A DNA stretch of 64,000 bases from Rhodocyclaceae bacterium (GTDB lineage: Bacteria; Pseudomonadota; Gammaproteobacteria; Burkholderiales; Rhodocyclaceae): positions 22,029 to 86,028 of the forward strand of contig WBUF01000007.1 in the NCBI GenBank assembly GCA_008933825.1, read 5' to 3'. The first letter of the stretch is position 1. Every line of letters starts with the position of its first letter. The translations under genes and the position numbers were made by a program. Shown piece by piece: positions 58,704 to 64,000 of the stretch. A model generated the notes under the pieces. The model saw nothing but the letters and a program-made list of their open reading frames with translations. It did no database searches and had not been told where the DNA came from.

Positions 58704-60397
58704 TGCTGGCGACACTCTTCAAGTTCGAGGGCGGCGTCAAGCCGGACTCGCACAAGGACGAATCCTCGCAAGCGCCGATCGCCGCGGCGCCCGTGCCGGC
58801 GCGTCTGGTGGTGCCGCTGCGCCAAAGCGCCGGCAACGCGCCGCTGCCGCTGGTTCAGCCCGGGCAGAAAGTGCTCAAGGGCGAGCCCATCGGCGCCGCC
58901 GACGGCAGCTTTTCCGCCGCAGTGCATGCACCGACCTCGGGCACCGTGCTGGCGCTGGAGCCGCGCACGCTGCCGCACCCGTCCGGTCTTTCGGCCGCCT
59001 GCGTGGTGATCGCGCCGGACGGCGAGGAACGCTGGATCGAGCGCGCGCCGCTCGACTGGCGCTCGGCCTCGCCCGAGGCGCTGCGCGACCGGCTGCGCGA
59101 CATGGGCATCGTCGGCCTCGGCGGCGCCACCTTCCCCAGCCACATCAAGCTCAAGCCGGGCGCCGCCGGCCGCATCGAAACCCTGGTCATCAACGGCGCC
59201 GAGTGCGAGCCGTGGATCACCTGCGACGACCGGCTGATGCGCGAGCGCGCCGAGGGCATCGTGCGCGGCATCGACATACTGCGCCACATCGTCTCTGCCG
59301 GGCGCGTGCTGGTCGGCGTCGAGGACAACAAGCCGCAGGCCGTCGCCGCCCTGCGCGCCGCCATCGCGCAATCGCACGGCATCGAGGTGGTGCCGGTGCC
59401 GACGCGCTATCCCGCCGGCGGCGAGAAGCAGCTGATCCGCGTGCTGACCGGCATCGAGATCCCTTACGGCCGCTTCGGCAGCGAGTATGGCGTGCAGTGC
59501 TTCAACGTCGGCACGGCCTACAGCGTGCACCGCGCCATCGAGATCGGCGAGCCGCTGGTCTCGCGCATCGTCACGGTGAGCGGCAACGTCGCGCGCCCGG
59601 GTAACTTCGAAACGCTGATCGGCACGCCGATCGACGCGCTGCTGGCGCTGGTCGCGCCGAAGGCCGACACCGACCGCTACATCATGGGCGGTCCGATGAT
59701 GGGCTTCACGCTGGCGCGCACCGACCTGCCCGTCACCAAGGCGGCCAACTGCATCCTCGCTGCCAGCCCGGCCTTGTTCCCCCGCCCCGGCACGGAGATG
59801 CCCTGCATCCGCTGCGGCGCCTGCACCCGCGCCTGTCCGGCCGAGCTGCAACCGCACGAGCTGTACTGGTTCGCACGATCGAAGAACTTCGGCAAGGCGC
59901 AGGAATACCACATCTTCGACTGCATCGAATGCGGCTGCTGCGCCTACGTCTGCCCGTCGAACATCCGCCTGGTCGACTACTACCGCTTCGCCAAGACCTC
60001 GATGCGCGCGCTCGAGCGCGAGAAGGCCGCCGCCGACGCCGCGCGCCAGCGCTTCGAGTTCCGCAACCTGCGCAGCGAACGCGAAGCGAAGGAAAAGGCC
60101 GAGCGCCTCGCCGCCAAGACCGCTGCCGCGCGGCAGGCCATCGCCGGCGGCGAGAAACCGGCCGCCGCCGCGATGCCTGCCGCGCCCGAACAGGCGCAGG
60201 CCCTGCCGCAACTGGACGAGGCCAAGAAGGCCCTGATCGCCGCCGCCATCACCCGCGCCCAGGCGCAGAAGGAAGGCGTGCAGCCGAAGAACATCGACAA
60301 CCTGGCGCCGGAAAAGCAGGCCGAGATCCGCGAGATCGAGGCGCGCCGCGCCCAGGTGCGCGAGCTGGCCAAGACGCCGCCCGAGGAACCGGTATGA
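58703..60397 (+). CDS. rnfC: Rnf electron transport complex subunit RnfC
   Basis: 564 residues. FKFEGGVKP start, GLGGATFPSHIKL (NADH/FMN-binding region), NGAECEPWITCDDRLM and two clusters CIRCGACTRACP and CIECGCCAYVCP. Residues after about 435 form a long Lys/Glu/Ala-rich coiled-coil tail. NADH-side subunit. Confidence 0.95.
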   Translation: MLATLFKFEGGVKPDSHKDESSQAPIAAAPVPARLVVPLRQSAGNAPLPLVQPGQKVLKGEPIGAADGSFSAAVHAPTSGTVLALEPRTLPHPSGLSAACVVIAPDGEERWIERAPLDWRSASPEALRDRLRDMGIVGLGGATFPSHIKLKPGAAGRIETLVINGAECEPWITCDDRLMRERAEGIVRGIDILRHIVSAGRVLVGVEDNKPQAVAALRAAIAQSHGIEVVPVPTRYPAGGEKQLIRVLTGIEIPYGRFGSEYGVQCFNVGTAYSVHRAIEIGEPLVSRIVTVSGNVARPGNFETLIGTPIDALLALVAPKADTDRYIMGGPMMGFTLARTDLPVTKAANCILAASPALFPRPGTEMPCIRCGACTRACPAELQPHELYWFARSKNFGKAQEYHIFDCIECGCCAYVCPSNIRLVDYYRFAKTSMRALEREKAAADAARQRFEFRNLRSEREAKEKAERLAAKTAAARQAIAGGEKPAAAAMPAAPEQAQALPQLDEAKKALIAAAITRAQAQKEGVQPKNIDNLAPEKQAEIREIEARRAQVRELAKTPPEEPV

Positions 60398-60401
60398 CGA
60401 C

Positions 60402-61430
60402 ATGAACGGATCACCCCACCTCCACCTGCCGATCAGCGTCCGGATCGTCATGCTGAAAGTGCTGGCGGCGCTGATTCCCGGCATCGCCGTCTACGTCTGG
60501 TTCTTCGGCGCGGCGATCCTGGTGCAGATCGCGCTCGCCTCCGCCGCGGCGCTGGCCGGCGAGGCGGCCATGCTGAAGCTGCGCGGCAAGCCCGTCGCCC
60601 TGTTTCTCTCCGACGGCAGCGCGCTGGTGACGGCCTGGCTGATCGCGCTGACCTTCCCGCCCATCGCGCCCTGGTGGCTCACCGTGACGGCCACCCTGTT
60701 CGCCATCGTGGTGGCCAAGCACCTCTATGGCGGCCTCGGCCAGAACCCTTTCAATCCGGCGATGGTGGCCTTCGCCGTCTCCATCGTCGCCTTCCCGGCC
60801 CTCATGTCGCAGTGGCCGGCGGTCGGCTTCACCGATTTCACCGCGCAGATGGCAGTCGTCTTCAAAAGTCAGTCCGCCCAGGACGCCGTGACGATGGCCA
60901 CGCCGCTCGACGCCCTGCGCACGTCGCTGCACGTGCCGGAGGCCCGCGCCACGGTGGCCGGCGTGCTCGGCTCGCACGCCACCTTCGGCAACATCGGCGG
61001 CAAGGGCTGGGAATGGATCGCCCTGGCCTATCTCGCCGGCGGCCTCTGGCTGCTGCAGCAGCGCATCATCACCTGGCACGTGCCTGTCGCCTTCCTCGCC
61101 GTGCTGGCGCTGATCGCCGGCGGCTTCAGCCTCGCCAACCCGGAGCGCTATGCCGGCCCGGTCTTCCACGTCGTCACCGGCGGCGCCATGCTGGGCGCCT
61201 TCTTCATCGCCACCGACCCGGTCTCGGGCGCCACCACGCCGCGCGGCAAGCTGATCTTCGCCGCCGGCGCCGCCCTGCTCACCTGGATCATCCGCAGCTT
61301 CGGCGCCTACCCGGACGGCATGGCCTTCGCCGTGCTGCTGATGAACCTGTGCGTGCCGCTCATCGACATGGGCACGCAGCCGCCGGTGTTCGGCCACAAG
61401 GGCGGGATGAAGGGCGGGGGCCGGCAATGA
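60402..61430 (+). CDS. rnfD: Rnf complex membrane subunit RnfD
   Basis: 342 residues, about ten helices. GQNPFNPAMVAFAV and AVTMATPLD (the covalent FMN Thr region) are family landmarks. A variant motif copy (60865-60887) encodes KSQSAQDA in the loop just before the FMN site. ATGA overlap with rnfG. Confidence 0.95.
   Translation: MNGSPHLHLPISVRIVMLKVLAALIPGIAVYVWFFGAAILVQIALASAAALAGEAAMLKLRGKPVALFLSDGSALVTAWLIALTFPPIAPWWLTVTATLFAIVVAKHLYGGLGQNPFNPAMVAFAVSIVAFPALMSQWPAVGFTDFTAQMAVVFKSQSAQDAVTMATPLDALRTSLHVPEARATVAGVLGSHATFGNIGGKGWEWIALAYLAGGLWLLQQRIITWHVPVAFLAVLALIAGGFSLANPERYAGPVFHVVTGGAMLGAFFIATDPVSGATTPRGKLIFAAGAALLTWIIRSFGAYPDGMAFAVLLMNLCVPLIDMGTQPPVFGHKGGMKGGGRQ
60865..60887 (+). repeat. 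Copy 12 of 23-bp dispersed motif (variant), inside rnfD
   Basis: AAAGTCAGT intact; end block GACGCC instead of CACGGC. Sense orientation. Confidence 0.4.
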
Positions 61431-62110
61431 GCGAAGATTCCGCCGCCCGCGCCTCGCTGCGCACCGCCGCCATCCTGACGGTGTTCACGCTCGTTTTCAC
61501 CACGCTCATGGCGGCCACCTACCGGGCCACCAAGCCGGCCATCGAGGCCAGCGCCGAGGCGGAGAAGATGAAGCTGGTGGGCGAGGTCCTGCCCGACGCC
61601 CTTTACGACAACGCCCCGCTCGCCGACTGGGTCGACCTCGCGCCGTGCGCCGAACTCGGCCTAGCCGCGCAGGACGACCCGGTGCGCCTGCTGCGCGCGC
61701 GCAAGGCCGGCGCGCCGGCGGCGCTGGTGTTCGAGGCCGTGGCGCCGGACGGCTACGGCGGCAGGATCCGTCTCATCCTCGCCGTCGGCGCCGACGACCG
61801 CCTGCTCGGCGTGCGCGTGATCGGCCACAAGGAAACGCCGGGGCTGGGCGACTACATCGATCCGAAGAAGGATCGCAACAAGGCCGCGCCCTGGATCCGC
61901 CAGTTCGACGCCAAGGGCTTCGGCGAGGTGCCCGCGGCCGAGTGGACGGTGAAGAAGGACGGCGGCCGTTTCGACGCCCGCGCCGGCGCCACCATCAGCG
62001 CCCGCGCCGTGACCAACGCCACGCGGCGGGCGTTGCAATTCGCCGTCGACCAGCGCGACAAGCTGTATGCGCTTCCGGCACAATCGAAGCTGGAGAAGGA
62101 AGGCCAATGA
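61427..62110 (+). CDS. rnfG: Rnf complex subunit RnfG
   Basis: 227 residues. One N-terminal helix, then periplasmic FMN-binding domain with GHKETPGLGDYID and the covalent-FMN motif AGATISARAVTNA. ATGA overlaps on both sides. Confidence 0.95.
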   Translation: MSEDSAARASLRTAAILTVFTLVFTTLMAATYRATKPAIEASAEAEKMKLVGEVLPDALYDNAPLADWVDLAPCAELGLAAQDDPVRLLRARKAGAPAALVFEAVAPDGYGGRIRLILAVGADDRLLGVRVIGHKETPGLGDYIDPKKDRNKAAPWIRQFDAKGFGEVPAAEWTVKKDGGRFDARAGATISARAVTNATRRALQFAVDQRDKLYALPAQSKLEKEGQ

Positions 62111-62772
62111 ACTTCAGGGACATCGCCCGCAACGGCATCTGGAAGCAGAACACCAGCCTGGTGCAGCTGCTTGGCCTCTGCCCGCTGCTCGCCGTCAGCA
62201 CCTCCTTCGTCAACGGCGTCAGCCTCGCCGTCGCCACCATCTTCGTCATGGCGCTATCGAGCGGCACGGTGGCCAGCGTGCGCAGCTTCATCCCCCACGA
62301 GATCCGCATCCCGGTGTTCATCCTCATCATCGCCGCGCTGGTGACGGTGGTGGACCTCGCCATGAACGCCTGGCTGCACGAGCTGTATCTGGTGCTCGGC
62401 ATCTTCATCCCGCTGATCGTGGTGAACTGCATCGTGCTGGCGCGGGTGGAGGCCTTCGCCGCCAAGAACACGCCGCTCGCCGCCGCCTGGGACGGCGCCA
62501 TGATGGGCGTCGGCATGGCGGTGGCCATCGCCGTGCTGGGCGGGCTGCGCGAGCTGATCGGCACCGGCACGCTGTTCTCCGGCATCGAGATGGTGATCCC
62601 CGGCACGCGCGCCCTGCAGGTGCTGCCGGCGGACTATCCCGGCTTCCTCGTCGCCATCCTGCCGCCCGGCGCCTTCCTCGTCCTCGGCTTCCTGATCGCC
62701 GGGCGCAACTGGCTCGACGCCCGTGCCGAGCAGCGGGCCCGCCTGGCCGCGCCGGCACGCACCGCCGCATGA
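62107..62772 (+). CDS. rnfE: Rnf complex membrane subunit RnfE
   Basis: 221 residues, six helices, paralogous to RnfA. WKQNTSLVQLLGLCPLLAVSTS and PLIVVNCIVLARVEAFA hold the conserved Cys. Last rnf gene. The following 27-codon frame starts inside its stop codon. Confidence 0.95.
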   Translation: MNFRDIARNGIWKQNTSLVQLLGLCPLLAVSTSFVNGVSLAVATIFVMALSSGTVASVRSFIPHEIRIPVFILIIAALVTVVDLAMNAWLHELYLVLGIFIPLIVVNCIVLARVEAFAAKNTPLAAAWDGAMMGVGMAVAIAVLGGLRELIGTGTLFSGIEMVIPGTRALQVLPADYPGFLVAILPPGAFLVLGFLIAGRNWLDARAEQRARLAAPARTAA

Positions 62773-62852
62773 GCAAACACGGAGCCGCGCAGCGGCGAAC
62801 ATCCGTCACCCCCTCGCCTGGCGAGGGGGGCGGGGAGAGTATCGTCACATGA
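62769..62852 (+). CDS. 27-codon bridging frame between rnfE and nth
   Basis: ATG at 62769 overlaps the rnfE stop by ATGA, and the frame's TGA overlaps the nth ATG by ATGA. It begins MSKHGAAQRR and ends SIVT; the middle is encoded by the palindromic repeat at 62809-62839. Likely a coupling bridge left by repeat insertion rather than a functional protein. Confidence 0.3.
   Translation: MSKHGAAQRRTSVTPSPGEGGGESIVT
62809..62839. repeat. REP-like palindrome upstream of nth
   Basis: CCCCCTCGC-CTG-GCGAGGGGG perfect stem, then GCGGGGAGAG, which supplies the only SD for nth (GGGGAGAG, about 9 bases from ATG 62849). Confidence 0.65.
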
Positions 62853-63484
62853 GCCCGAAGAAGGTCCGCACGATCTTCGCGCGCTTCGCGCAGGCCAACC
62901 CCGCGCCCGCCACCGAACTCGAATATGCCACGCCCTACCAGCTGCTGGTGGCGGTGATCCTCTCCGCCCAGGCCACCGACAAGAGCGTGAACCTCGCCAC
63001 GCGCGAGTTGTTCAGGGTCGCCGGCACGCCGCGGAAGATGGCGCGGCTCGGCGAGGCCGGCCTCGCGCCCTGCATCAGCCGCATCGGCCTCTACAAGACG
63101 AAGGCGAAGAACGTCGCCGCCATGACGCAAATCCTCCTCGACCGATACGGCGGCGAGGTGCCGCACGACCGCACTGCGCTGGAGGCCCTGCCCGGCGTCG
63201 GGCGCAAGACCGCCAACGTCGTGCTGAACACCATCTTCGGCGAGCCGACCATCGCCGTGGACACCCACGTCTTCCGCCTCGCCAACCGCAGCGGCCTCGC
63301 CCCCGGCAAGGACGTGCGCGCAGTGGAGGAAAAACTCGTCAAGGCCGTGCCCGCCGAGTACCGCCACGACGCCCACCACTGGCTGATCCTGCACGGCCGC
63401 TACGTCTGCAAGGCGGTTAAGCCCGACTGCCCGCATTGCCTCATCGCCGACCTGTGCGAGTGGCCGGAGAAAACCGCAGGATGA
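62849..63484 (+). CDS. nth: Endonuclease III
   Basis: 211 residues. HhH motif LPGVGRKTANVV with catalytic Lys, VDTHVFRLANR with catalytic Asp and the C-terminal 4Fe-4S site CKAVKPDCPHCLIADLC. DNA glycosylase/AP lyase removing oxidised pyrimidines. Rnf-nth order is common in proteobacteria. Confidence 0.96.
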   Translation: MSPKKVRTIFARFAQANPAPATELEYATPYQLLVAVILSAQATDKSVNLATRELFRVAGTPRKMARLGEAGLAPCISRIGLYKTKAKNVAAMTQILLDRYGGEVPHDRTALEALPGVGRKTANVVLNTIFGEPTIAVDTHVFRLANRSGLAPGKDVRAVEEKLVKAVPAEYRHDAHHWLILHGRYVCKAVKPDCPHCLIADLCEWPEKTAG

Positions 63485-64000
63485 CCCGGATAGCGACTGC
63501 CTTGGCCAGCGCCGACAAGGCCGCCCCCGAACTGGCCGCCGACGTCGTGCGCGAGGCGCTGGCGCGCGCCGGCGGCGACATCGCGCGCAGCGTGCTGCTC
63601 TTCCTCAGCGCGGATTTTGCCCACCAGGCCCATGCCGCGGTGCAGGCCGCCGCGCGCGCGGCGCGCTGCCTGCAGGTCACCGGCTGCACGGCGCCCGGCG
63701 TGTTCACCGAGGAGGACTGGATCATCGACCGCCCGGCCGCCTGCGCCATGGTCTTCTGCGGCCAAACCGGCCTGGCGGCGCATGCCGACGCCGTCCTGCC
63801 GAGGCTGACTTTTGCCGCGCCGAACGCCGCCACCGCCGACTGGCTGGCAGCGGCCGCCCGGCGCTACGGCCTGCTGTCCACCGACGGCAGCGCGCACGGC
63901 GCCGGCCGCATCTGGTGCCACGGCCAGATGGCCGGCGCCGGCCATTGCGACACCGCCGTGGCCGGCGCGCGAACCGCCATCGGCGTCTCCCGCGGCGTGC
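63481..64000 (+). CDS. FIST-domain protein, 5' part
   Basis: Truncated by the window edge; 173 codons seen. MTRIATALASADKAAPELAAD, then DVVREALARAGGDIARSVLLFLSADFAHQ, VTGCTAPGVFTEEDW, and ISRGV-type end. FIST proteins are small-ligand sensor domains. Start ATG overlaps nth by ATGA. A motif copy lies in it on the opposite strand. Confidence 0.8.
   Translation, partial: MTRIATALASADKAAPELAADVVREALARAGGDIARSVLLFLSADFAHQAHAAVQAAARAARCLQVTGCTAPGVFTEEDWIIDRPAACAMVFCGQTGLAAHADAVLPRLTFAAPNAATADWLAAAARRYGLLSTDGSAHGAGRIWCHGQMAGAGHCDTAVAGARTAIGVSRGV
63790..63812 (-). repeat. Copy 13 of 23-bp dispersed motif, antisense in the FIST gene
   Basis: Minus strand AAAGTCAGC (one mismatch), middle CTCGGCAGG, end ACGGC intact. 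Antisense to the FIST gene. Confidence 0.55.

Overview
The window reads as chromosomal DNA of a high-GC (by eye about two-thirds GC) aerobic or facultative betaproteobacterium. A Rhodocyclales-type relative is the best guess, from the protein flavour, the rnfABCDGE-nth order and the SSF-kinase/acs locus. No rRNA, tRNA, CRISPR array, prophage or transposase gene is visible. Coding density is very high and most neighbouring genes overlap by ATGA.

Layout. 0.1-1.3 kb: a DUF4143 ATPase. 1.4-5.3 kb (minus): a run of a ZBD-less ClpX-like AAA+ ATPase, a WYL regulator, a 22-codon membrane peptide and an SbmA/BacA-type ABC transporter, with two related palindromes in the gaps around the regulator. 5.4-8.8 kb: secreted FecR-domain protein, ankyrin protein, TonB-C protein and an unknown protein. 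8.9-26.1 kb: a large acyl-CoA catabolic region read outward from a divergent promoter near 18.05 kb. The minus arm encodes FadB-like, thiolase, SDR, crotonase, thioesterase, MDR reductase, APH-type kinase and acyl-CoA dehydrogenase. The plus arm encodes aldehyde dehydrogenase, GST, two paired acyl-CoA dehydrogenases, crotonase, two MaoC hydratases, a ComB-family protein and an epoxide hydrolase. 26.1-30.2 kb: GST, a fadD-like remnant, pentapeptide protein, membrane spermidine-synthase fusion and a cold-shock gene with a long leader. 30.3-35.1 kb: DsbA-like, quinone reductases, SDR and an IclR regulator. 35.2-44.2 kb: an acetate-type locus (DUF294/CBS protein, kinase-like/exonuclease fusion, CheY-like regulator, SSF-histidine kinase, small membrane protein, acs). 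44.5-49.4 kb: UPF0114 protein, class I fumarase, receiver/degenerate GGDEF, acrylyl-CoA reductase-like, NlpC/P60. 49.4-53.7 kb: Fur-boxed ferric ABC transporter (fbpABC-like). 53.9-57.5 kb: aat, bpt, pyrD, ald. 57.6-62.8 kb: rnfABCDGE, then nth and a truncated FIST protein.

How it works together: the central region and the acs locus fit growth on fatty or branched organic acids, feeding acetyl-CoA and propionyl/acrylyl-CoA products to central metabolism, with Rnf balancing ferredoxin and NADH.

The two most unusual signals are (1) a 23-bp bipartite motif, AAAGTCAGT-N9-ACGGC, found 13 times (some copies imperfect) in intergenic and coding positions alike, which behaves like an uptake-type or architectural signal; and (2) the ClpX-like/WYL/micropeptide/ABC run with shared palindromes. 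Several families of intergenic palindromic repeats also fit tightly between operon genes, including two near-identical 106-bp copies in inverted orientation that flank four genes.
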